A stretch of 64,000 nucleotides of DNA from Mycolicibacterium sp. J2 (GTDB lineage: Bacteria > Actinomycetota > Actinomycetes > Mycobacteriales > Mycobacteriaceae), in contig NZ_JAPFPY010000005.1 in NCBI RefSeq assembly GCF_026240945.1, positions 62,001 to 126,000 on the forward strand. Reading direction: 5' to 3'. Below the pieces are notes generated by a model, which worked only from the letters and a program-made list of their open reading frames with translations, was not told where the DNA came from and searched no databases. Shown piece after piece: positions 46,708 through 53,593 of this stretch. The position numbers and the translations under genes are program-made. The first letter of the stretch is position 1. Every line of letters starts with the position of its first letter.

Positions 46708-47802
46708 GTGACGATATCTGCGCGCCGAGTAAAGCTGAGAGCGGCGCTGGCCGCAGCCGACCTGGATGCGATGCTGGTAACGGACCTGGTCAACGTGCGC
46801 TACCTGTCCGGTTTCACCGGATCGAATGCCGCGCTGCTCATCCTGGCGAACGACGACACGCCGGTGTTGGCCACCGATGGCCGCTATGTCACCCAGGCCG
46901 CCGCCCAGGCGCCCGACGCGGAACTTGTCATCGAGCGCGCCTGCGGACCGCATCTGGCCGCCCGCGCCGCCAGCGCGGGCATCCGGCGGCTCGGTTTCGA
47001 GAGTCACGTCGTGACCGTCGACGGCCACACCCGGTTGCAGCGGGTGGCCGAGGGGGTCGAGCTGGTCCGGGCGCCCGGCATGGTCGAGGGATTACGCGAA
47101 GTCAAGGATGCCGGCGAGATCGCCATGCTGCGGCTGGCCTGCGAGGCCGCCGACGCGGCCCTGCGCGAGCTGGTCGAGGAGGGTGGGCTCCGGGCCGGAC
47201 GTACCGAGAAGGAGGTCGGCCGAGAGCTGGAGTCGTTGATGCTCGACCACGACGCCGACGGAGCGTCCTTCGAGACCATCGTCGCCGCCGGCGCGAATTC
47301 GGCGATCCCGCATCACCGCCCGACCGATGCGGTCCTGGCGCCGGGTGATTTCGTGAAGATCGACTTCGGCGCGTTGGTGGCGGGCTACCACTCGGATATG
47401 ACCCGCACCTTCGTGCTGGCGCCGCTGGCGACCTGGCAGCAAGAGATCTACGACCTGGTGGCCACCGCACAGCGGGCCGGCCGGGACGCGCTGGCCCCCG
47501 GCGCCGGACTCAGGGATGTCGACGCGGCATCACGGCAGGTCATCGCCGATGCCGGCTACGCCGAGAACTTCGGGCACGGGCTGGGACACGGGGTCGGATT
47601 GCAGATCCACGAAGCGCCGGGAATCAGCGCGTCGTCCGTCGGTACACTGCTTGCTGGCGCTGCGGTGACCGTGGAGCCCGGTGTCTACCTGCCCGGCCGG
47701 GGCGGTGTCCGAATCGAGGACACCCTGGTCGTGGGCAGTGCGGACGCACCCACACCCGAGTTGCTCACCCGGTTCCCCAAGGAACTGGTCGTCATCAACT
47801 GA
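46708..47802 (+). CDS. pepQ: M24 family Xaa-Pro aminopeptidase/dipeptidase
   Basis: A 364-aa cytosolic metallopeptidase cutting X-Pro bonds. It has a creatinase-like N-domain (1-125) and a pita-bread catalytic domain with two-metal ligands in [19 protein letters not shown] (two Asp), [14 protein letters not shown] (His) and [16 protein letters not shown] (two Glu). GTG at 46708. TACCGT at 46694-46699 is a possible -10. efp follows after 19 bases, so it is cotranscribed with efp and nusB. Confidence 0.92.
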   Translation: MTISARRVKLRAALAAADLDAMLVTDLVNVRYLSGFTGSNAALLILANDDTPVLATDGRYVTQAAAQAPDAELVIERACGPHLAARAASAGIRRLGFESHVVTVDGHTRLQRVAEGVELVRAPGMVEGLREVKDAGEIAMLRLACEAADAALRELVEEGGLRAGRTEKEVGRELESLMLDHDADGASFETIVAAGANSAIPHHRPTDAVLAPGDFVKIDFGALVAGYHSDMTRTFVLAPLATWQQEIYDLVATAQRAGRDALAPGAGLRDVDAASRQVIADAGYAENFGHGLGHGVGLQIHEAPGISASSVGTLLAGAAVTVEPGVYLPGRGGVRIEDTLVVGSADAPTPELLTRFPKELVVIN

Positions 47803-47821
47803 TCTAGGAGCTGTACAGACC

Positions 47822-48385
47822 GTGGCATCAACCGCCGACTTCAAGAACGGACTCGTCCTCAACATCGAGGGCCAGTTGTGGCAGATCACCGAGTTCCAGC
47901 ACGTCAAGCCAGGTAAGGGCCCGGCCTTCGTGCGCACCAAGCTCAAGAACGTGCTGACCGGCAAGGTCGTGGACAAGACTTTCAACGCGGGCGTGAAGGT
48001 GGAAACCGCGACCGTCGACCGCCGCGATGCCACCTACCTCTACCGCGACGGTGCCGACTTCGTCTTCATGGATTCGGAAGACTACGAGCAGCACCCGCTG
48101 CCGGAGGCGCTGGTCGGCCGGCTGGCCGGCTTCCTGCTCGAGGGCATGGTGGTGCAGATCGCCTTCCACGAGGGCGTACCGCTGTACCTCGAACTGCCGG
48201 TCACCGTCGAACTGGTGGTCACCCACACCGAGCCCGGTCTGCAGGGTGATCGTTCCAGCGCCGGCACCAAGCCCGCCACCGTGGAGACCGGCGCCGAACT
48301 TCAGGTGCCGCTGTTCATCAATACCGGCGACAAGTTGAAGGTCGACTCGCGCGACGGCAGCTACCTGGGACGGGTGAACGCTTAA
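47822..48385 (+). CDS. efp: Translation elongation factor P
   Basis: A 187-aa three-domain OB/KOW protein that rescues ribosomes stalled at polyproline. The KOW domain carries [18 protein letters not shown], with the loop lysine equivalent to the modified residue in other species; the last domain ends [18 protein letters not shown] at 47822 follows AGGAGC; the longer frame lies inside pepQ. Confidence 0.96.
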   Translation: MASTADFKNGLVLNIEGQLWQITEFQHVKPGKGPAFVRTKLKNVLTGKVVDKTFNAGVKVETATVDRRDATYLYRDGADFVFMDSEDYEQHPLPEALVGRLAGFLLEGMVVQIAFHEGVPLYLELPVTVELVVTHTEPGLQGDRSSAGTKPATVETGAELQVPLFINTGDKLKVDSRDGSYLGRVNA

Positions 48386-48387
48386 CC

Positions 48388-48468
48388 ATGAGTGATCTGG
48401 GCGAGCGGAGCGCAGCGGAGCGACGGGGTGAGTGATTTGGGCGAGCGGAGCGCAGCGGAGCGACGGGG
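48388..48468 (+). repeat. Two 40-bp tandem repeats encoding coupled mini-ORFs
   Basis: Two copies, 48389-48428 and 48429-48468, differ by one C/T. Each encodes [13 protein letters not shown], once from ATG 48388 (stop 48433-48435) and once from GTG 48428 (stop 48473-48475), and the difference is synonymous (CTG/TTG, Leu). The first mini-ORF begins 3 bases after the efp stop, the second overlaps the first, and its end overlaps the nusB GTG at 48468. This chain of start/stop overlaps resembles the intercistronic MIRU elements of mycobacteria, although it is shorter. Confidence 0.75.
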
Positions 48469-48944
48469 TGCCTGACCGTCGCGGGGACCGCGGCAGGCAC
48501 CAGGCCCGCAAACGCGCCGTCGACCTGCTCTTCGAGGCCGAGGCGCGCAGCATCACGGCCGCCGAGGTGGCCGACGGCCGCAACAAGCTGTCCCACACCC
48601 AGGCCGATATCACCGCGCTGAACCCGTACACGGTGACGGTGGCGCGTGGCGTCACCGAGCATGCCGCGCATATCGACGAGCTGATCTCGGCACATCTACA
48701 GGGTTGGACGCTGGACCGGTTGCCCGCCGTGGACCGGGCGATCCTGCGGGTGGCGGTGTGGGAGTTGCTGCACGCCGACGACGTCCCCGAACCCGTTGCC
48801 GTCGACGAGGCTGTCGAGCTGGCCAAGGAGTTGTCCACCGACGAGTCGCCGGGGTTCGTCAACGGTGTGCTCGGTCAGGTGATGCTGGTGACGCCGCAGA
48901 TCCGGGCCGCCGCCGCGGCGCTGCGAGGTTCGGAAGGGACCTGA
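48468..48944 (+). CDS. nusB: Transcription antitermination factor NusB
   Basis: A 158-aa all-helical RNA-binding protein that, with NusE, binds boxA in rRNA leaders. It starts with an Arg-rich segment ([22 protein letters not shown]) and has the family motifs [20 protein letters not shown] and [17 protein letters not shown] at 48468 is set by family N-terminus; the frame upstream runs through the 40-bp repeats. The stop overlaps the next ATG (TGATGA). Confidence 0.93.
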   Translation: MPDRRGDRGRHQARKRAVDLLFEAEARSITAAEVADGRNKLSHTQADITALNPYTVTVARGVTEHAAHIDELISAHLQGWTLDRLPAVDRAILRVAVWELLHADDVPEPVAVDEAVELAKELSTDESPGFVNGVLGQVMLVTPQIRAAAAALRGSEGT

Positions 48945-49471
48945 TGAACGCACCTCAGGACTGGGCGCCGTACATGAACGTCAAGGATGCCGCCGGGGTG
49001 TACCTGCGTGACCCTGAGCTGGCGTTGGAACAGCTGAGGTCGGTCGTCGAGTTCCCCGGTATCGCGTCGTTCATCATGTCGCGAGGCGAGACCGAGGAGT
49101 CCTGGGGTTCGGCGCTGTGGCAGGAGGTCGTCGCCACCGACGGGCGCCGGCTGATCATGTGGCGTGCCGACGACGAGTACGCCGACGACCGCCGTCAGCT
49201 GGCGTCCTCGGTGCGGACCATCCTGCTGTCGACGATCACCGATCACATCCTGTCCACCCAGTTCGAGGTGCTCGACGACGGCACGCGCCGGCTGTCGGAG
49301 GTCCGGCTGCGGATGTACACGCAGCTGGTGACCCGGTCCAGGAAGACCTCGGCCACCGACAGCGACCTGTACTGCGAGTCGTTCCGCTACACCAAGTCCG
49401 TCGGCAACGGCGGGCTGGCGCAGATGGAACGGCTGCTGCAATTCGGCCGGGTGCTGTCGCGCTCGATGTGA
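48944..49471 (+). CDS. Hypothetical protein coupled to nusB
   Basis: A 175-aa soluble protein I cannot assign. It has no signal peptide or membrane segment. Patterns such as SFIMSRGETEESWGSALWQEVVATDGRRLIMWRAD and RLSEVRLRMYTQLVTRSRK suggest a compact alpha/beta domain. Its ATG overlaps the nusB stop, so it is translated with nusB; it occupies the place of Rv2532c in M. tuberculosis as I recall. Cytosolic function unknown. Confidence 0.75.
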   Translation: MNAPQDWAPYMNVKDAAGVYLRDPELALEQLRSVVEFPGIASFIMSRGETEESWGSALWQEVVATDGRRLIMWRADDEYADDRRQLASSVRTILLSTITDHILSTQFEVLDDGTRRLSEVRLRMYTQLVTRSRKTSATDSDLYCESFRYTKSVGNGGLAQMERLLQFGRVLSRSM

Positions 49472-49650
49472 GTATTCATTCTGCTCAGCACGATCTGAAT
49501 CCCCGCGCGGCGGCGGGGGTGGCGCAATAACGCGAACACTCCCTTTTTCGGCAGGTACGTCCGTCGAGCGGGCGGCGCAATCGGCGCCGGCTGGCATCGG
49601 GGCTGGTCAGCCCGCCGGGACGGACCCTGGGGCGGCCCTACGGTGAGTGC
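49472..49650. promoter_or_regulatory. Control region upstream of the gntR operon
   Basis: CCCCGC pairs with GCGGGG across 6 bases at about 49500-49517, a possible terminator for the nusB unit. TACGGT at 49639-49644 fits TANNNT and ends 6 bases before the GTG at 49651, predicting a leaderless mRNA for the gntR operon. I see no clear GntR-type dyad. Confidence 0.45.
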
Positions 49651-50394
49651 GTGGCAGCCGACAACCCACACCCCACCCCGATCCGCCGCACCCGAGCCGA
49701 CCAGGCGCGGGTGGTGGCCGACGTGCTGCGGCACCACATCCACGCCGGCGGCTACCCCGACGGGCTGCCCAGCGAGACCGACCTGGCCGCGGATTTCTCG
49801 GTGTCGCGCAACACCGTCCGGGAAGCGCTCGGGGTGCTCAAGGCCGAGGGGCTGATCGACCGCGGCACCAAGGTCGGCACCCACGTGGCGGTCCGCAAGT
49901 ACGACCACGGTCTGGATGCGCTGGTCGGGCTGAAGGAGACCTTCAAGGACTACGGCGAGGTGCGTAACGAGGTGCGCGCGGTGCTGCGGATGGCTGCCCC
50001 GCCGACGGTGGCCCGCAAGCTCGACCTGGAACCCGGCACCCGGGTGGTCTATATCGAGCGGCTGCGCTATCTCGGCGACCTGCCGCTGTCGCTGGACCTG
50101 ACCTATCTGGCGCCCGATATCGGTGATCTCGTGGTCGAGCATCCTTTGGAGACCAATGACGTGTTCGCCCTCATCGAACAGGTCAGTGGGCAACCGCTGA
50201 GCTCGGCGAGCCTTGCGCTGGAAGCGATCTCGGCCGACCCGCATTCGGCTGCGACGCTGCAGGTGCCCGACGGGGCCGCCCTGTTGATGCTGGAGCGGTT
50301 GACCCGTCTGGGTGACGGGCGTCCGGTGGACCTGGAGTACATCCGCCTGCGTGGTGACCGGATCACCATGCGCGGCAATCTTTTCCGTAACTAA
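49651..50394 (+). CDS. GntR/HutC-family transcriptional regulator
   Basis: A 247-aa repressor with a GntR winged-helix (about 17-85; LPSETDLAADFSVSRNTVREALGVLKAEGLI) and a UTRA effector-binding domain (about 95-240), the HutC subfamily. It should sense a small molecule, plausibly the compound imported by the ABC transporter downstream. GTG at 49651. Only 16 bases separate it from the ferredoxin gene, so it is the first gene of a six-gene operon and probably autoregulated. Confidence 0.88.
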   Translation: MAADNPHPTPIRRTRADQARVVADVLRHHIHAGGYPDGLPSETDLAADFSVSRNTVREALGVLKAEGLIDRGTKVGTHVAVRKYDHGLDALVGLKETFKDYGEVRNEVRAVLRMAAPPTVARKLDLEPGTRVVYIERLRYLGDLPLSLDLTYLAPDIGDLVVEHPLETNDVFALIEQVSGQPLSSASLALEAISADPHSAATLQVPDGAALLMLERLTRLGDGRPVDLEYIRLRGDRITMRGNLFRN

Positions 50395-50410
50395 TCCGTC
50401 AGGAGCACAA

Positions 50411-50638
50411 GTGGCTTTGGTGAACACCCGTGTCGACGTACCGGTGACGATCGACGAATCCCTGTGTATCGAGGGCTGCACGCTGTGCGTGGAGATCTGT
50501 CCGATGGATTCGCTGGCCATCAACCCCGACAACGGGAAGGCCTATATGCACGTCGACGAGTGTTGGTACTGCGGGCCGTGTGCCGCCCGCTGTCCCACCG
50601 GAGCCGTCACCGTCAACATGCCATACCTGATCCGCTGA
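50411..50638 (+). CDS. AprB-like 2[4Fe-4S] ferredoxin
   Basis: A 75-aa ferredoxin with two four-cysteine clusters: Cys19, 23, 26, 30 and Cys51, 54, 57, 61. The spacing in the first (CxxxCxxCxxxCP), the KAYMHVDECWYCGPC stretch and the PTGAVTV tail closely resemble the electron-carrying beta subunit of adenylylsulfate reductase (AprB). GTG at 50411 has AGGAG at 50401. It probably passes electrons to or from the AprA-like flavoprotein at the end of the operon. Confidence 0.85.
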   Translation: MALVNTRVDVPVTIDESLCIEGCTLCVEICPMDSLAINPDNGKAYMHVDECWYCGPCAARCPTGAVTVNMPYLIR

Positions 50639-50646
50639 GGACCCAC

Positions 50647-52005
50647 ATGAAGAAACCGCTCGCGGTCCTGCTCGCCGCTCTGACGCTGTCGGGCTGCTCG
50701 CTGGACTCGACCACCAAAGCCGACGACACCGTCGACGTCGTCATCGGCTACCAGTCCAAGACCATCAACACCGTCACCGCAGGCACCCTGCTCAAGGCCC
50801 AGGGGTATCTGGAACACCGGCTTGCCGACATCACCACCCGCACCGGCACCAAATACAACGTCACCTGGCAGGACTACGACACCGGCGCCCCCATCACCGC
50901 GCAGATGGTGGCCGAGAAGATCGACATCGGCTCGATGGGCGATTACCCGATGCTGATCAACGGTTCCAAGACCCAGGCCAACGAACGCGCCCGCACCGAG
51001 ATCGTCTCGGTCACCGGGTACAACCCCAAGGGCGCGTTGAACATGGTTGTGGTGGCACCTGATTCGCCGGCCCATACGCTGACGGACTTGGCGGGCAAGA
51101 AAGTGTCGGCCAGTGTCGGTTCGGCAGGTCACGGCACGCTGGTGCGCGCGCTGGCGCAGGCCGGTCTGGACCCCAAGGCCGGTGTCGAAGTGCTCAACCA
51201 ACAGCCTCAGGTCGGCGCATCGGCCCTGGAATCCGGTCAAGTACAAGGCCTTTCGCAGTTCGTGGCGTGGCCTGGGCTGCTGGTGTTCCAGGACAAGGCC
51301 AAGCTGCTCTACGACGGTGCCTCGCTGAACTATCCGACACTGCACGGGGTGGTGGTGCGCCGGGACTACGCGGCCAAGCATCTCGAGGTGCTCGACGCCT
51401 TCCTGCAGGCCCAACTCGACGCCACCGACTTCCTCAACACCAAACCGCTCGAAGCGTCCCGCATCGTCGCCGCGGCCAGCGGGCTCCCGCAGGAGGTGGT
51501 GTACCTCTACAACGGCCCCGGTGGCACCTCCTTCGACACCACGCTCAAACCGTCGCTGATCGACGCGCTCAAAGGCGATGTGCCGTACCTGAAGTCGATC
51601 GGCGACTTCGCCGAGCTGGACGTCCCTGGCTTCGTGCAGGACGCTCCGCTGCGGGCGGCGTTCGGCGCGCGCGGCCTGGACTACGACGCGGCGGTCAAGG
51701 CCACCAGCACCCCGGCGGCCGGCGAACTCTGGCTGCAGGGTGCTGACACCACGCAGCCGGCGGCCACCCCGAACCAACTGCTGCGTGCCGTGCGTGACGC
51801 GCAGGCCCGCGGCGCCACGGTGCGCGCTGCGTACGTGCCCGACACCGAACTGGGCACCCGCTGGTTCGCCGACAAGTCGATCTGGGTGCGCGACGGGCAG
51901 AACTATCTTCCCTTCGACACCGTCGCCGGCGCACAGCGCTACACCGCCGCCCATCCCGGTAGCAGCACCGTCGACTATCAGCAGGCACTGGCGGGGGCGG
52001 TATGA
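50647..52005 (+). CDS. ABC transporter substrate-binding lipoprotein (sulfonate/nitrate/taurine type)
   Basis: A 452-aa SsuA/NrtA-like receptor: lipobox LTLSGC (Cys17), then a periplasmic-binding-protein type II fold with VDVVIGYQSKTINTV, SMGDYPMLING and GKKVSASVGSAGHGTLVRAL. The last 85 residues are an extension beyond the usual SsuA length. The ligand is unknown; the family handles sulfonates, taurine, nitrate and related anions. ATG at 50647 follows 8 bases after the ferredoxin stop, and the stop overlaps the permease ATG. Confidence 0.88.
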   Translation: MKKPLAVLLAALTLSGCSLDSTTKADDTVDVVIGYQSKTINTVTAGTLLKAQGYLEHRLADITTRTGTKYNVTWQDYDTGAPITAQMVAEKIDIGSMGDYPMLINGSKTQANERARTEIVSVTGYNPKGALNMVVVAPDSPAHTLTDLAGKKVSASVGSAGHGTLVRALAQAGLDPKAGVEVLNQQPQVGASALESGQVQGLSQFVAWPGLLVFQDKAKLLYDGASLNYPTLHGVVVRRDYAAKHLEVLDAFLQAQLDATDFLNTKPLEASRIVAAASGLPQEVVYLYNGPGGTSFDTTLKPSLIDALKGDVPYLKSIGDFAELDVPGFVQDAPLRAAFGARGLDYDAAVKATSTPAAGELWLQGADTTQPAATPNQLLRAVRDAQARGATVRAAYVPDTELGTRWFADKSIWVRDGQNYLPFDTVAGAQRYTAAHPGSSTVDYQQALAGAV

Positions 52006-52844
52006 CCACCCTGGCACACCGGCCCGTGACCGAGGCCACCGTTACGCGGGCCGCGGGCGATCGCACCGTCTGGCGACATCGGGGAGTGCGGGTGGCTTCG
52101 GTGCTGGCCGCGATCGGGCTGTGGCAGGTGCTGACCGTCAACGGCATTCGGTTCTTGTTGCGCTTCGACACCCTGCCGACGATCACCGAGATCGGTGCCG
52201 CGCTGGGGCACCGCCTGGGCACCGCCGCCTACTGGCTGGACCTGGTCCAGTCATTGATCCGGATCCTCACCGGATTCGGGCTGGCCGCCGTGGTCGGGGT
52301 GATCACGGGCATCCTGCTGGCCCGCTCCGCGATGTTCGCCGACGTGTTCGGGCCGTTGACCGAGCTGCTGCGACCGATCCCGGCCATCGCTATCGTGCCG
52401 GTCGCCATCCTGCTGTTCCCCTCCGACGAGGCGGGCATCGTCGCCATCACGTTCTTGGCGGCGTACTTCCCGATCATGGTCAGTACCCGGCACGCGGTGC
52501 GGGCGCTGCCCACCATCTGGGAGGACTCGGTACGCACGCTCGGGGGCGGGCGCTGGGACGTGCTGCGCCAGGTGGTGCTGCCCGGCATCCTGCCCGGCTT
52601 GTTCGGCGGGCTGTCAGTCGGCATGGGGGTGGCGTGGATCTGTGTCATCTCCGCGGAGATGATCTCGGGCCGGCTCGGCGTCGGCTACCGCACCTGGCAG
52701 GCCTACACGGTGCTGGACTACCCGGCCGTGTTCGTGGGCATCATCACCATCGGCGTGCTGGGCTTCGGGACCGCAGCGGTTATCGAGTTGATCGGCCGTC
52801 GCGCCACCCGGTGGCTGCCGCGTGCCTCGGACACCACCCGATGA
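52002..52844 (+). CDS. ABC transporter permease (SsuC/TauC-like)
   Basis: A 280-aa membrane protein with six hydrophobic segments and the BPD_transp_1 EAA-like loop (EDSVRTLGGGRWDVLRQVVLPG) that docks the ATPase. The partner is the lipoprotein receptor upstream. ATG at 52002 (ATGA overlap) and a terminal ATGA overlap with the ATPase gene show tight coupling. Confidence 0.92.
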   Translation: MTTLAHRPVTEATVTRAAGDRTVWRHRGVRVASVLAAIGLWQVLTVNGIRFLLRFDTLPTITEIGAALGHRLGTAAYWLDLVQSLIRILTGFGLAAVVGVITGILLARSAMFADVFGPLTELLRPIPAIAIVPVAILLFPSDEAGIVAITFLAAYFPIMVSTRHAVRALPTIWEDSVRTLGGGRWDVLRQVVLPGILPGLFGGLSVGMGVAWICVISAEMISGRLGVGYRTWQAYTVLDYPAVFVGIITIGVLGFGTAAVIELIGRRATRWLPRASDTTR

Positions 52845-53593
52845 GTACCGCAGTGGTCCAAGGCCTGGTACAAGGCCTGAGCCTGGAACTCGAGGGGGTC
52901 ACGTTGTCCTACACCGGTGTGCCGGTGCTGCGCGACCTCACCCTGACCGTGCAGCCGGGGGAGATTCTGGTGCTGACGGGGCCATCGGGATGCGGCAAGT
53001 CCACGGTGCTGCGGGCACTGGCCGGGCTGCTCACCCCGGACTCTGGTCACGTGCGCGCCGACGGCGTCGCCGTTGCCGGAACGTCGCGGGACCGCGGCAT
53101 GGTCTTCCAGGACAGTGCGCTGCTTCCCTGGCGCAGCGTGCGCTCGAATATCGAACTGGCGCTGAAACTTCGGGGTGAACCGCGGCCGACCCGGCGGGCC
53201 CGGGCCGAACGCTGGATCGACGAGGTGGGCTTGACCGGATTCGCCGACTATCTGCCCAAGAGCCTGTCCGGCGGCATGCGTCAACGGGTGCAACTGGCGC
53301 GCGGGCTGGCCGGTGCGCCCCGCGCGGTGATGATGGACGAGCCGTTCGGGGCGCTCGACGCGCAGACCAGGGCCGCCATGCAACGACTGCTCATCGCGAC
53401 GTGGCGGGCACATCCCACCACCATCGTGTTCGTCACCCATGACGTGGACGAGGCGCTGATCCTCGGCGACCGGGTCGCGGTGCTGGGCGGCGGGGGCCTG
53501 CGCGTGCTACGCGAGATTCCGCAGCCTCGTACCGAGAACATCGATCGCACCGCATTACGTACTGAAATCATTGAGGCATTGGATAATTCATGA
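52841..53593 (+). CDS. ABC transporter ATP-binding protein (SsuB/TauB-like)
   Basis: A 250-aa ATPase with Walker A GPSGCGKST, signature LSGGMRQRVQLARGL, Walker B AVMMDEPFGALD and H-loop VTHDVDEAL. It energises the importer with the permease before it. ATG at 52841 overlaps the permease stop, and its own stop overlaps the ATG of the flavoprotein gene (ATGA), so importer and oxidoreductase are made together. Confidence 0.92.
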   Translation: MSTAVVQGLVQGLSLELEGVTLSYTGVPVLRDLTLTVQPGEILVLTGPSGCGKSTVLRALAGLLTPDSGHVRADGVAVAGTSRDRGMVFQDSALLPWRSVRSNIELALKLRGEPRPTRRARAERWIDEVGLTGFADYLPKSLSGGMRQRVQLARGLAGAPRAVMMDEPFGALDAQTRAAMQRLLIATWRAHPTTIVFVTHDVDEALILGDRVAVLGGGGLRVLREIPQPRTENIDRTALRTEIIEALDNS

